Assembly: GCA_015207155.1 (NCBI GenBank)
Contig: JADEXK010000022.1
Span: 1-64,000 of the forward strand
Direction of reading: 5' to 3'
DNA from: Nostocales cyanobacterium LEGE 11386
GTDB taxonomy: Bacteria > Cyanobacteriota > Cyanobacteriia > Cyanobacteriales > Nostocaceae
Length of the DNA: 64,000 nt
Shown: in pieces, positions 27,378 through 37,052 of the stretch
How positions within the stretch are numbered: the first letter of the stretch is position 1
Layout of the letters: every line of letters begins with the position of its first letter
Position numbers and translations under genes: made by a program
The notes under the pieces: model-generated
Database searches by the model: none
What the model was told of the DNA's origin: nothing
The model's input: the letters and a program-made list of their open reading frames with translations, nothing else

Positions 27378-27628
27378 TTGTTATTGGTCAGAGGTGTGGC
27401 CTGCTAACAGCACAGAATGGGTAGCACCTAACACAGGCTACTTAGCAGTGCTAGCAACAAGTCAATTTCTATATATTAGACCGCACATTGAGTCTTGAAG
27501 TTCGATTTGCTGCTCTTCCCCCGTCTCTTGAAAGCAACCGCACAGGCGGTACACCAGCTGCTATGAATGAAAGAAACACATATAGCCTTTCTGTTCCCTG
27601 TCACCTATCACCTGTCACCTGTACTATT
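27378..27628. other. Intergenic region with 'cacctgtcacctgt' filler
   Basis: Short direct repeats (CTATCACCTGTCACCTGT, about 27605-27622) of the type that also opens the window. No gene supported. Confidence 0.5.
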
Positions 27629-28873
27629 TCACTTCACATCAGTTATGCGCCAACTCAGTTTAAAATTAATCCAGAAATTCCAGATGGTAGCAACTGCGAT
27701 CGCAATTAAGTTAGCAATGTAACGATTAGGAATAATAAAATTAAATACCAAGTTCAATACCAGGACATTTAATCCTAACCCGGCAAGGCAAATTATATTG
27801 AATTTTAACAAGCGCTTTAAACGTTGATGCCATTCCTGCTGCTTCATGCTGACATCAGCGAACGTCCAAGCATCATTCCACAAGAAATTATTAAAAATAG
27901 CAATTTCACCCGCAATAATTTTACTGCGTGTCAGGGGTAAAGCCAAGGTAGTTGGGTCGCTAAGTAAATAAAGTATTGCCATATCCACAAATACCCCACT
28001 CAGTCCCACCAACCCAAAACGGAGGAATCGACCAATGGGAAACCCGATTTTTTGATTAACTCGTCCCAAAACTCCTGTGGATAATCGCAAGCGCACTAAG
28101 TGGTGTAAATATTCTACATATTGCTTCCACGTGACTTTACTTTCTCCCTGCTTGCGTTCGCAAAACACATAACCAACTTCCGCAATTGTGCCTACTTTTC
28201 CCCGCCCGATTACCTCTAGGAGAATTTTGTATCCTACGGGATTGAGTGTTGCACCTGCGATCGCGCTGCGACGTACCATAAAATAACCACTCATGGGGTC
28301 AGAAACTCTGCCCAATACTGCCGGTAGCAAAATCAATCCTAATACCTGGGCACCACGAGACAAAAAACGTCTGACAATACTCCAACTACTAACGCCGCCT
28401 CCTTCTACATGACGGCTAGCTACTGCCAAATCTGCTCCTTGTTCAATTGCACCCAGTAGTTGTGCCAATATTTCTGGTGGATGTTGTAAATCCCCATCAA
28501 TTACTCCTAAGATATGCCCTCTCGCCGCCTGCCATCCCCGAATTACCGCAGAGGACAGCCCTCGTTCATGTTGGCGTCGCATGACCCGCAACTGTGGGTA
28601 TTCTTCTATCAGCGATTGTGCTACTTCCCAAGTGCGGTCTGGACTATCATCATCTACCACAATCAGCTCGTAGTTATCTGGTATCAACTCATCCAGTAAC
28701 TGGCTTAATATTTTGACAACATTGCGAATATTATCACGTTCTTTATAAGTTGGAATTACCAGCGATAACTGTATTAGGTCACCATTTAAACTCACACTAT
28801 TTGGATGTGCTTCAGAAATTTGTAAACTCCCAGATGGCACAGTTAACAATAAATCAATTTTGTTTTTACTCAT
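27629..28873 (-). CDS. Glycosyltransferase family 2 fused to GtrA-like flippase domain
   Basis: A 414-residue fusion. Residues about 33-265 are a GT2 (DPM1/GtrB-like) domain: LVIPTYKERDNIRNVV, VVDDDSPDRTW, GVIDGDLQHPPE; it would put a sugar on polyprenyl phosphate. Residues about 285-405 are a GtrA-like domain with four helices (FLRFGLVGLSGVFVDMAILYLL), probably flipping the lipid-linked sugar. Sits between two GT39-type genes on the same strand, forming a plausible sugar-transfer set. Confidence 0.88.
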   Translation of the reverse strand: MSKNKIDLLLTVPSGSLQISEAHPNSVSLNGDLIQLSLVIPTYKERDNIRNVVKILSQLLDELIPDNYELIVVDDDSPDRTWEVAQSLIEEYPQLRVMRRQHERGLSSAVIRGWQAARGHILGVIDGDLQHPPEILAQLLGAIEQGADLAVASRHVEGGGVSSWSIVRRFLSRGAQVLGLILLPAVLGRVSDPMSGYFMVRRSAIAGATLNPVGYKILLEVIGRGKVGTIAEVGYVFCERKQGESKVTWKQYVEYLHHLVRLRLSTGVLGRVNQKIGFPIGRFLRFGLVGLSGVFVDMAILYLLSDPTTLALPLTRSKIIAGEIAIFNNFLWNDAWTFADVSMKQQEWHQRLKRLLKFNIICLAGLGLNVLVLNLVFNFIIPNRYIANLIAIAVATIWNFWINFKLSWRITDVK

Positions 28874-28934
28874 TGGAAGAATTAATCTATTTGACTAAAG
28901 AATGCTTTAATATTCTGTTTATAGTGAGTCAAAC

Positions 28935-30605
28935 TTAAGTATCTTTCCTAGCCAAAATTATCATCCTATTTTGCAGAAATTGAATTTTCTGAGGATACAC
29001 CCAACTGGGAGGAGCCTTAGTTCTCTGGTCAAATATTATTTTGTAGGGATATTTTTCATCAATTAAATCATTAAAAAATTGCTTTACAGATGGATAATAT
29101 TCACCAGATCTTCCTGTGGTAAATCTTCCGTAATAGAAAGAATTAAGCAAAATATAATCAGGTTTTCTGATCATTAACTGGTCTAGTGAATACCATGCAT
29201 CATCTGCTTCTTTTTCAGCTAATGGAATTTTTTCAACAAGCGATTCTGAATCTTTAAACTGCTGTTCAAACACTCTTTTTCTACCACCAATAAATGGCAT
29301 TTTTTGAGATATAAATTTCATTTCGGGTAATTTTTCCATATTTGGAGAATAAACAGTTTGTTCGACTGAACTTCCTTTTGGTATGTTTACTTTTACCCAT
29401 TCTCTGGCTATCATGCGTGGATCTTCTACAAAACGCCTGACCGCATAAATGCTACATATAGTGTTGTAGCCTATTAAAAAAACTAAAAATATTGAAATGA
29501 CTTTTTTATAAGATTTTAATCTATTCCATAAAGGACTAGACATGATTAATAACAAGGGCACAATTGGCAAAATAAATCGAGGCACTACTCGAGGAAAAGA
29601 ACCAAATTTTAAGTAATATAAAACTACTACAGATATAAGCAACAACATTGCTTTCTTTTCCATCCAGTTTTCTTTATCAGAGAAAACTAAATAAAGAGAA
29701 ATTAAAACTGCTATTGAAAAAATGCAGAATGCAGGCCATCCAATAATTGTGGGAATAAGAGCAATAAACTCCCAATAAGAATTACCTGTTTCACCTGTAT
29801 ATACGGGAGTTATAGCATTGTTATACAAAAAATCAGATATGAAGGTAGAATAGTCAAATAATGCGAAAGGATTACCTACAAAAAATCCGAAGAATACTGT
29901 GAGTAATCCCAGCGCTAAGTTTTTACTCAATAAAAGCTTCTTCCATGAAACCGAATTTAAAGAAAGAACGTGAGCTGTAACAATGGCAATTCCTACTGCC
30001 AAGCCATTGTATTTAGTTGCTGTAGCAATTCCTGTGAAAAAACCTGCTAAAACATAGTCACGTAAGCGCCCCTTAAGTAATATATTTTGACAATAATAAA
30101 AAGCCAATAACATTCCACATGTTACTGGCACATCCGTAGTTAAGAATTTACTATTGACTATAATGTCGGCACTGGTAGCATAAACTATTGTCACAATCCG
30201 AGATGCAAATATACCGAAAGACCTTTTAGTTATTTGAAAAACTAGAACAATCGAACCTAAAAATAGGAAAATTGACAAAATTCCTGCCCATATCATGATT
30301 AGGGCATCAACTATGTGCGTAGGTATTCTAAAAATGTTGCCAAATATTATTAATGGTACACGAGCTAAAAATAAAATGTAATATTTGTAAAAAGGTGGCT
30401 TTAAGAATTCACCAGGATTCAGTGGATGTTTGCCTTCTTTTAAGAAGCCGCCAAAAGCCATCTGATCTGGATGCCAAGATTCTACAACACCCCAGTTAAT
30501 TCCATACAAACATATAATAAAGCTTGCTAAGATAACTGTTAGCAAAAATCCATCTAACTTGGTGTTTTTTAGACGATTTACGAGAGGGCGAGTTGATGCA
30601 ATCAT
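28935..30605 (-). CDS. ArnT/PMT-like glycosyltransferase (GT39 family), membrane
   Basis: A 556-residue polytopic protein with about ten hydrophobic helices, an early loop with ESWHPDQMAFGGFL and KPPFYKYYILFL, typical of GT39 enzymes, and a soluble C-terminal domain (about 405-556). More AT-rich than its neighbours, with many Lys/Ile/Asn codons, suggesting later acquisition. Probably uses the lipid-linked sugar from the neighbouring GT2-GtrA protein. Confidence 0.8.
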   Translation of the reverse strand: MIASTRPLVNRLKNTKLDGFLLTVILASFIICLYGINWGVVESWHPDQMAFGGFLKEGKHPLNPGEFLKPPFYKYYILFLARVPLIIFGNIFRIPTHIVDALIMIWAGILSIFLFLGSIVLVFQITKRSFGIFASRIVTIVYATSADIIVNSKFLTTDVPVTCGMLLAFYYCQNILLKGRLRDYVLAGFFTGIATATKYNGLAVGIAIVTAHVLSLNSVSWKKLLLSKNLALGLLTVFFGFFVGNPFALFDYSTFISDFLYNNAITPVYTGETGNSYWEFIALIPTIIGWPAFCIFSIAVLISLYLVFSDKENWMEKKAMLLLISVVVLYYLKFGSFPRVVPRFILPIVPLLLIMSSPLWNRLKSYKKVISIFLVFLIGYNTICSIYAVRRFVEDPRMIAREWVKVNIPKGSSVEQTVYSPNMEKLPEMKFISQKMPFIGGRKRVFEQQFKDSESLVEKIPLAEKEADDAWYSLDQLMIRKPDYILLNSFYYGRFTTGRSGEYYPSVKQFFNDLIDEKYPYKIIFDQRTKAPPSWVYPQKIQFLQNRMIILARKDT

Positions 30606-30917
30606 AGTTAAATTCAGAACTATTTTTTGTAAAAAATATTACACTTTTAGTTCTCGGAGAACTAATTCTTAAATTAAAAATTTTGTTTTTTTAAAAAATA
30701 GTCATCCGTATTTCCGCTAAGTATCTCATGTAAGTTCTGAATTAACAATACAGAATTGATTATATATAGTTATCAATCGAAGAATCAAAAATTTATATGC
30801 TAAATAAATATGGAATAGCCAACACGACTTTTGCAGTCTTAAAAAACCCGTTTATGTGTAGTCATTACTGAATTACTGTCAAAATAGTAAGAGTAACTTG
30901 GTTTTCACTAATGCCCT
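30606..30917. other. Divergent intergenic region before cofH
   Basis: AT-rich, about 310 bases, serving the divergent GT39 and cofH genes. No repeat, hairpin or recognisable operator seen. Confidence 0.5.
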
Positions 30918-32060
30918 GTGAAGCATAAAACTGTTGATAATATTCTTGATCGTGCCTTGATGGGGTGTGATATATCTCCGTTAGAGGGACTGTTATTGTT
31001 AAAACAAACTGACCCAGAGGCGATCGCTGCTATTCGTTCCACGGCTGACAAACTCCGCTACACTCAAGCAGGCGATACGGTTACTTACGTAATTAACCGC
31101 AACATTAACTTTACTAATATCTGTGAGCAACACTGTAGCTTTTGTGCTTTCCGCCGAGATGACGGTGATGCTGGTGCTTACTGGTTAGATTGGGCACAAA
31201 TTTTGGAAAAATCTACAGATGCAGTACGGCGAGGTGCAACTGAAATTTGTATGCAGGGGGGATTGAATCCACAAGCGCAGCGCAACGGTAAATCTTTACA
31301 TTATTATCTCAAGCTAGTAGAAACTATTAAACAGGAATTTCCCCAGATACATCTACACGCTTTCTCCCCCCAAGAAGTGCAATTTATCGCTAGAATTGAC
31401 GGACTTAAATATGCTGATGTGATTGTGGCTTTGCGGGATGCTGGTGTTGGCTCAATGCCAGGAACAGCCGCCGAGGTGTTGGATGATGAAGTGAGGCGGA
31501 TACTGTGTCCAGAGAAGATAGACACAGCCACTTGGCTAGAAATTGTCAGTACAGCTCATAAATTGGGTTTACCCACCACTAGCACCATATTATCTGGGCA
31601 TATTGAAACGCCAGAACAACAAATTGGGCATTTAGAAAAATTGCGATCGCTCCAACAAACTGCCATCAATCAGGGATATCCGGCTCGCATTACTGAATTT
31701 ATTCCCTTACCATTTGTCGGACAAGAAGCACCTAAATCATTACGCCATCGTGTAGGACGCGATCAACCAGTGTTAACTGATGCACTGTTACTGACGGCTG
31801 TAGCGCGGATTTATTTGGGAAATTGGATTCCCAATCATCAACCAAGTTGGGTAAAGTTAGGGCTTGCAGGTGCGACAGAAGCTTTAGTTTGGGGTTGTAA
31901 CGATATCGGTGGCACACTCATGGAAGAACACATTACCACAATGGCAGGAGCTTTAGGCGGTACTTGTATGGAAGTCGAAACCCTGCAAACGGCGATCGCT
32001 TCCTTAGGAAGACCCTACCAACAACGCGATACTTTGTATCACAGAGTTAAAAGTTCTTAA
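30918..32060 (+). CDS. cofH: 7,8-didemethyl-8-hydroxy-5-deazariboflavin (FO) synthase subunit 2
   Basis: Radical-SAM enzyme that joins tyrosine-derived 4-hydroxybenzyl to the flavin precursor; with CofG it makes FO, the antenna of cyanobacterial photolyase. The 380-residue protein carries the iron-sulfur motif C69-x3-C73-x2-C76 (CEQHCSFC) and family segments [17 protein letters not shown] and [12 protein letters not shown]. The only start in frame is a GTG at 30918. CofG is not in the window. Confidence 0.93.
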   Translation: MKHKTVDNILDRALMGCDISPLEGLLLLKQTDPEAIAAIRSTADKLRYTQAGDTVTYVINRNINFTNICEQHCSFCAFRRDDGDAGAYWLDWAQILEKSTDAVRRGATEICMQGGLNPQAQRNGKSLHYYLKLVETIKQEFPQIHLHAFSPQEVQFIARIDGLKYADVIVALRDAGVGSMPGTAAEVLDDEVRRILCPEKIDTATWLEIVSTAHKLGLPTTSTILSGHIETPEQQIGHLEKLRSLQQTAINQGYPARITEFIPLPFVGQEAPKSLRHRVGRDQPVLTDALLLTAVARIYLGNWIPNHQPSWVKLGLAGATEALVWGCNDIGGTLMEEHITTMAGALGGTCMEVETLQTAIASLGRPYQQRDTLYHRVKSS

Positions 32061-32185
32061 CTGCCTACTCCCTACTCCCTGGTTACTGAGCGCAGTCGAA
32101 GTACACTCCCCACTCTAAGATGATCCCCAGGATACCAATCCAGGATACGATGGACGTTGATTTACGTATTATTCACTTAATGCAT

Positions 32186-32584
32186 ATGAAGCGCTATTGG
32201 TCGCGTCTACTTGCCCTGCTGTTGGTTGTCACCATTGGTTTAATGGGTTGTTCTGGCAGTCCTGACAGTTTAACAGGGGATTATCGCCAAGACACCTTGG
32301 CTGTAGTCAATATTATGAAACAAGCTCTGGATTTACCAGAAGATTCACCAAACAAAGTAGCAGTTCAAGCAGAAGCGCGTCAAAAAATTAACGATTTTTC
32401 AGCTCGCTACCAACGGGTTAAATCGGTTTCCGGACTTAGTTCCTTTACAACCATGCGAACAGCTCTCAACTCTTTAGCTGGACACTACAGTTCATACCCA
32501 AATCGTCCCGTACCCCAAAAGCTCAAAAATCGCCTAGAACAGGAGTTACAGCAAGTAGAGTCCGCGCTAAAGCGTGGTGCTTAA
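32186..32584 (+). CDS. psb27: Photosystem II assembly lipoprotein Psb27
   Basis: Lumenal protein that binds CP43 in unassembled or damaged photosystem II and keeps the Mn cluster site accessible. The 132-residue precursor has a lipoprotein signal with lipobox LMGC and mature sequence GDYRQDTLAVVNIMKQALDL...FTTMRTALNSLAGHYSSYPN, diagnostic of Psb27. The frame opens at 32120, but the ATG at 32186 (MKRYWSRLLALLL) gives a normal signal peptide; 32180 is also possible. Confidence 0.94.
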   Translation: MKRYWSRLLALLLVVTIGLMGCSGSPDSLTGDYRQDTLAVVNIMKQALDLPEDSPNKVAVQAEARQKINDFSARYQRVKSVSGLSSFTTMRTALNSLAGHYSSYPNRPVPQKLKNRLEQELQQVESALKRGA

Positions 32585-33150
32585 CTATCCCCTCTTGTTA
32601 AAAGTCACAAGTTCAACGAAGTCAGAAGTCAGAGGGAAGAAGGAAGAAGCATGATCCTCCTTCTTCCTCCACACTTCTTCCTTCTTGTTCAAATTCCAAA
32701 ATTCAAAAAAGTACTCAGAGAAAAATGGGAAGCAGAAGTGCAAAGGGGAAAGACAAAGCCCTTGTCCCCTTGTCTCCACTCCCAAAAATCGCACCTTGAC
32801 GACAAAGCAAACAACCTAATTAATAGGGAATATACACAAGCATCTTCGGTAAATTAATTAATTGAAACTCCCCTAGCTTTTAGTTAGGGTATTTTTTAGC
32901 TTGACAAAATTTAAACAATCACAATAAAACTGAAATTCCCCAATCACTGGACTTGGCCTGCTTGTCGTTCAGTGATTTTGCGCTGGAGATTAAAAATTCT
33001 TCAAAAAATCTGGCAACAGAAATAGAATTTTGGCAGTCTGGAACAGGTAAGCTACAAAACTTCTAGTTCTGAACTATAACATTTGATACATGTAGCTTTA
33101 AATTATTTGAATTAGGCTTAATTACTGATTTGTGCTTCTACTTTTTAGAT
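32585..33150. other. Intergenic region between psb27 and the GH10-like gene
   Basis: About 565 bases without a supported gene. A hairpin CCCTA/TAGGG (32871-32889) followed by TATTTTTT may terminate psb27 transcripts. Another 8-bp stem AATCACTG/CAGTGATT (32942-32949, 32970-32977) lies beyond it. The open frames here are low-complexity. Confidence 0.5.
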
Positions 33151-34656
33151 ATGTTTAACCGTCCCTTGAACCTTGCAAGACCAACCTTATTTTGGCAACG
33201 AAGCCTGTTTGCTGCTGTTGTTAGTAGTAGTAGTTTCCTGATTCTTCATGTTGGGAGTCAACCAGCAAAGGCGCAAGTAACGGAGTATTGCCAATTATCG
33301 CCAGCAGCAGCAAAGGCCAAAGAAGACTTACGTTTGTCAGCACTAAAAGGCAATCAAGATGTTCAGAATCGCTATCAACAACTAGTGAAACAACATGCAC
33401 AGGAGTTGCAAGAGTGCCGCAAGCGTACATGGCCTCAAATTCAAGCGGTCTGGTTACGTTTATATCCCTGTGATATTCAGCCAGGAGCAATTGACCAGGT
33501 GATGGATCGGATTGTTAACCGTGGCTACAACCAAGTTTATTTAGAAGTCTTCTACGATGGACAGGTATTATTACCAGCAATCAATAATCCTACGGTTTGG
33601 CCATCTGTAATTCGCACCCCAGGAGCCGAAAACGTTGATTTACTCTCGGTAGCGATTCAAAAAGGACGACAACGTGGTTTAAAAGTCTACGCCTGGATGT
33701 TCACCAACAACTTCGGCTATACCTACGCTCAACGCCGAGATAGAGAAGAGGCGATCGCTCGTAATGGCAAGGGTCAAACCAGTTTATATCTTGTAGATAA
33801 TAGTTCTCAAGTATACATCGATCCCTATCACCCACAAGCGAAACGCGACTATTACCAAATGGTACAGGAAGTAGTACGCCGTCGCCCGGATGGAGTGTTA
33901 TTTGACTATGTGCGCTATCCCAGACAGGCAGGAAGTGATTCTATTGCCACTAAAGTCTCAGATTTATGGCTATTTAGTCAAGCCACTCAAGAAGCTTTAT
34001 TTCGGCGAGCGCAGAACAATAAAGGATTGGAGTTGATTAGGCGTTTTTTGAGTAAGGGATATGTAACCGCAGGAGATATCAATGAAGTTGATCAACTTCA
34101 TCCTCAAGAAGGTGAACCTATGTGGCAAGGCCGCATTCCCCAACCAGAACAAAAATCAATCCTGTCTGCAACTGATAGACAACCAGTATTGCAGTCGCAG
34201 TTGTGGCAACTTGCCGTCGCCCACGCCATGCAAGGTATCCTAGACTTTGTTACCTTAGCTAGTCACCCAGCCAAGCAACAAGGAATTCCTTCTGGAGTGG
34301 TGTTTTTTCCTGATGGTAACCAAGCTGTAGGACAAGGGTATGATTCCCGCTTGCAACCTTGGGATCGGTTTCCTAATTCTTTAGAATGGCATCCTATGTC
34401 TTATGCGACTTGCGGTAATGCTAATTGCATCATGGAACAAGTGCAACGAGTTTTGAGTATGGCACAACCAGGTACACAAGTGATTCCGGCTTTAGCTGGC
34501 AAGTGGGGAGGATCAATCAGTAATCGTCCATCCCTAGAAGCACAAATGCAAGCACTCCGCCGATTCACACCCCAACTAGCGGGAGTCAGCCATTTTGCTT
34601 ATTCTTGGCAATACCCTGAACATGATAGCGATCGCAAGTTCTGTCGTGTCCAGTAA
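33151..34656 (+). CDS. Exported family-10-like glycosyl hydrolase (GHL10/DUF187-type)
   Basis: A 501-residue protein with a signal peptide (about 1-42, AKA cleavage). The TIM-barrel segments NRGYNQVYLEVFYDG, RGLKVYAWMFTNNFG, VYIDPYHPQAK and GVLFDYVRYPR match the GHL10 (DUF187) family of bacterial wall-associated hydrolases. Polysaccharide substrate unknown. The ATG at 33151 is chosen over an upstream TTG at 33130. Confidence 0.85.
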   Translation: MFNRPLNLARPTLFWQRSLFAAVVSSSSFLILHVGSQPAKAQVTEYCQLSPAAAKAKEDLRLSALKGNQDVQNRYQQLVKQHAQELQECRKRTWPQIQAVWLRLYPCDIQPGAIDQVMDRIVNRGYNQVYLEVFYDGQVLLPAINNPTVWPSVIRTPGAENVDLLSVAIQKGRQRGLKVYAWMFTNNFGYTYAQRRDREEAIARNGKGQTSLYLVDNSSQVYIDPYHPQAKRDYYQMVQEVVRRRPDGVLFDYVRYPRQAGSDSIATKVSDLWLFSQATQEALFRRAQNNKGLELIRRFLSKGYVTAGDINEVDQLHPQEGEPMWQGRIPQPEQKSILSATDRQPVLQSQLWQLAVAHAMQGILDFVTLASHPAKQQGIPSGVVFFPDGNQAVGQGYDSRLQPWDRFPNSLEWHPMSYATCGNANCIMEQVQRVLSMAQPGTQVIPALAGKWGGSISNRPSLEAQMQALRRFTPQLAGVSHFAYSWQYPEHDSDRKFCRVQ

Positions 34657-34712
34657 AAGTAGAGAAACAGGAGATGCAGGGGAAGATTGTTTCTTCCTCT
34701 TAATCCTTGATT

Positions 34713-35132
34713 TCAAGTTGTTGCTGAAATTTGTTGCAACCAAGCTTCTAAATCTTCTACTGTTGAGAAATCCAGCAACGCCACGGATAAATCTTCCAAC
34801 TGAGTCAGCGATAACTGTTGAACACGTTCTTCTAACTCAGGAGTCAGCAGCGTACCAACCCGCCGAGGGAGTAGACGCATAACTAAGGATAGTGTTGCTT
34901 GTTGCTTTGCTTGCTCAATACCTTCTTCCATCCAACTTGTAACTATTTGCATAACTACCCCCTGTTCTCTTAGTTCTATGCTAGCAATATCGTCTTGTAA
35001 CAGTTTTTGCTCTTGTGGACTTAGGCGCAAGTAGGTGTCAATAAAACCAGAAATTAACCGCATCCGTGCTGGATCTAATCGCAATGTTGCCAACAGACGC
35101 AAACATTCAAATTTGACTTGACTATGCTATAT
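34713..35132 (-). pseudogene. Truncated Rpn-family (DUF4351) nuclease-like gene, C-terminal part only
   Basis: The frame reads QVKFECLRLLATLRLDPARMRLISGF..., the middle of cyanobacterial Rpn/PD-(D/E)XK transposase-like proteins, and continues to a normal DUF4351 end (LTQLEDLSVALLDFSTVEDLEAWL). The N-terminal nuclease domain is missing: an in-frame stop lies about 11 codons upstream of the first homologous residues. The longest start would be a TTG at 35102. The break point lies about 80 bases before the Ntn-hydrolase gene, so that cassette's arrival may have caused it. Confidence 0.7.
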
Positions 35133-35201
35133 TAAGCACTTCGGTATAGTTTTTATACTATTAGTTCAAATATACTACTTTGAGTATTGAGATAAACATC
35201 T

Positions 35202-36518
35202 ATGACGACCGAAGTTGCAATTCTAAATAAAGAAGCAATTGCTTTAGCCGCAGATAGTGCAGTTACAGTCAGTACGTCCAATGGGACTAAAATTTATAAC
35301 TCTGCCAATAAACTTTTTGCATTATCTAAGTTTCATCCTGTTGGTATTATGGTGTATGGAAATGCTGAACTTTCAGGAGTTCCTTGGGAAACACTTATAA
35401 AAATTTATAGAAAAAAACTAAAAGATTCTTCTTTCCCAACTCTTAAGGAATACTGTAATGATTTCATCAATTTTTTAACTAACCATATTAATTTCTTTTC
35501 GGAAAAAGAGCAATTTTTATCTTTAATATCAATTGTATCTGATATATTTCAGCAATTAAGAGAGGAAATACGTTTTTCAGTTGCAAAAGCTTTTGAAGAA
35601 AATACAGAACTGTCTGACTTAGAAATAAATCATATTAGTGAAGAAATTATAGATAGATTCTATGAACACTTAGATAAATTAGAGCTATTTTCTAGCTTGT
35701 CTAAATCTTTTGTTAATAGTATTACTAGGAAATACAAAAAGAATTTTGAAGATTTAATAACAAAAATATTAGAAGATTTATCTATTAGCAACAATAGTAA
35801 AACTAAGTTAAATAAAATAGCTTTATATGCTTTAATAAAAAATCATTTTTCTTCTCATGCATCAGGGATAGTTATTGCTGGCTTTGGTGAAGAAGAAATA
35901 TTTCCCACTTTACATACATACGATATGGAGTGCGTTTTTGAGAATAAATTAAAATATTTTGAAAATAAAAATAAATCTCATAATAGTAATTCATATCCGG
36001 CAATTATACCTTTTGCACAAGAAGATATGATTTCCACTTTTATAACAGGAATTGATCCTAGACTTGAAAGCCTTTCATTAAGAGCCTTGGAGCAAATATT
36101 ACAGAGCTATTTTGAAAAAATTATTGATAGCGCAAAACAATCTACTCCTGAAAATCAACCTGAGTTTATCAATTCAATTACAAGGCAATTGGATGATACA
36201 AAAAGATTTTTACTTGCCAAACACAAAGAGAAAATGATAGAATACAAGGAAACTATCCATATAGCTCCGATTTTAAGCACGGTTAACATACTACCAAAAG
36301 ATGAACTTGGTGCAATGGCTGAAGCATTAGTAAATCTTACATCGCGAAAGCGTAGAGTTACAACTGATGCAGAAACAGTAGGCGGACCTACTGATGTAGC
36401 AATCATTTCTAAAGGAGATGGATTTATTTGGATAAAAAGAAAACATTATTTTGATCCCGAATTAAATTATGATTTTTTTCGTAGAAGATTTGATGTTGTA
36501 GAAGAGACAAAGTCCTAA
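35202..36518 (+). CDS. Putative proteasome/HslV-like threonine Ntn hydrolase with large helical insertion
   Basis: A 438-residue protein. Met1 removal would expose Thr2: TTEVAILNKEAIALAADSA parallels the start of proteasome beta subunits and HslV (TTxVG...AAD), with Asp18 at the Asp17 position and K37 in NKLFAL matching the catalytic Lys33 segment (KKLF). GIMVYGNAELSGVPWETL resembles the next strand-helix. Residues about 85-300 are a Lys/Glu-rich helical region; the end, VGGPTDVAIISKGDGFIWIKRK, fits a closing sheet. AT-rich, unlike its neighbours. The gene is followed after 22 bases by a small partner. Function unknown; assignment is by reading, not by search. Confidence 0.65.
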   Translation: MTTEVAILNKEAIALAADSAVTVSTSNGTKIYNSANKLFALSKFHPVGIMVYGNAELSGVPWETLIKIYRKKLKDSSFPTLKEYCNDFINFLTNHINFFSEKEQFLSLISIVSDIFQQLREEIRFSVAKAFEENTELSDLEINHISEEIIDRFYEHLDKLELFSSLSKSFVNSITRKYKKNFEDLITKILEDLSISNNSKTKLNKIALYALIKNHFSSHASGIVIAGFGEEEIFPTLHTYDMECVFENKLKYFENKNKSHNSNSYPAIIPFAQEDMISTFITGIDPRLESLSLRALEQILQSYFEKIIDSAKQSTPENQPEFINSITRQLDDTKRFLLAKHKEKMIEYKETIHIAPILSTVNILPKDELGAMAEALVNLTSRKRRVTTDAETVGGPTDVAIISKGDGFIWIKRKHYFDPELNYDFFRRRFDVVEETKS

Positions 36519-36526
36519 GCAAGATT

Positions 36527-36533
36527 AGGAGGT
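36527..36533 (+). promoter_or_regulatory. Strong Shine-Dalgarno of the small partner gene
   Basis: AGGAGGT seven bases before the ATG at 36541, the best ribosome site in the window; cyanobacterial genes here usually have weak ones. Confidence 0.8.
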
Positions 36534-36540
36534 AGTAAAA

Positions 36541-36762
36541 ATGAGTAGCATTAAGGGTAAGCAAGTAAATCATCAGAAAACATTAGACAAAGTTTATTCA
36601 TCTTTGCAAGAGTGGGAAACAAGAAATTTCCCTAATCTAGTAAAGAGAATAGAACGTAAAGCTATGGAAAGTAGACCAGGATGCTCTGAAGTTAATATTA
36701 CTAATAAAATTTTTCGTGACATTCATTTAGAGTTGTCAAAAAATCTCTTGGACAATAACTGA
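36541..36762 (+). CDS. Small partner of the Ntn-hydrolase-like protein
   Basis: A 73-residue charged, helical protein (MSSIKGKQVNHQKTLDKVYS... FPNLVKRIERKAMESRPG... NKIFRDIHLELSKNLLDNN). No family recognised. It starts 22 bases after the Ntn-hydrolase gene with a strong ribosome site, so they form one operon. An adaptor, inhibitor or substrate of the putative protease is conceivable. Two palindromes close the unit. Confidence 0.6.
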   Translation: MSSIKGKQVNHQKTLDKVYSSLQEWETRNFPNLVKRIERKAMESRPGCSEVNITNKIFRDIHLELSKNLLDNN

Positions 36763-36774
36763 ACCGAATTCTCA

Positions 36775-36802
36775 GCATTAATAAAATTAATTTTATTAAT
36801 GC
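36775..36802. repeat. 28-bp perfect palindrome
   Basis: GCATTAATAAAATT followed immediately by its complement; no loop. It begins 12 bases after the stop of the 73-residue gene. Confidence 0.95.
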
Positions 36803-36811
36803 AATAACCAG

Positions 36812-36861
36812 AAATAAAAACCTGTGGTATTTCATACATTAAATACTATAGGTTTTTATTT
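36812..36861. terminator. 21-bp stem terminator of the Ntn-hydrolase cassette
   Basis: 36812-36832 pairs with 36841-36861 over 21 positions with two G-U pairs; loop CATACATT. A-run on one side and T-run on the other allow termination in both directions. Confidence 0.75.
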
Positions 36862-37052
36862 GTAACCATAAGTTTTGATAAATTAAGTTAATAATACAAG
36901 TAACAATAAAATTTTAAGAGCTATTGTCTTGAACAATAAAACAAATTTGTTTGGGAATACTATTTGATATACATAGCTACTCAACAAAAAAAGTAGTGAG
37001 GAGTTCCTTAAACAAGCGGTCATGATCAATCATCCAAATAAACTAGCTATAT

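Noticed and set aside
32651..32857. 68-residue frame after psb27
   Set aside because: Low-complexity filler (ttcttcc-type) translated by chance.
34595..34882. 95-residue plus-strand frame across the GH10-like gene end
   Set aside because: Out of frame with the hydrolase and antisense to the Rpn remnant; no family likeness.
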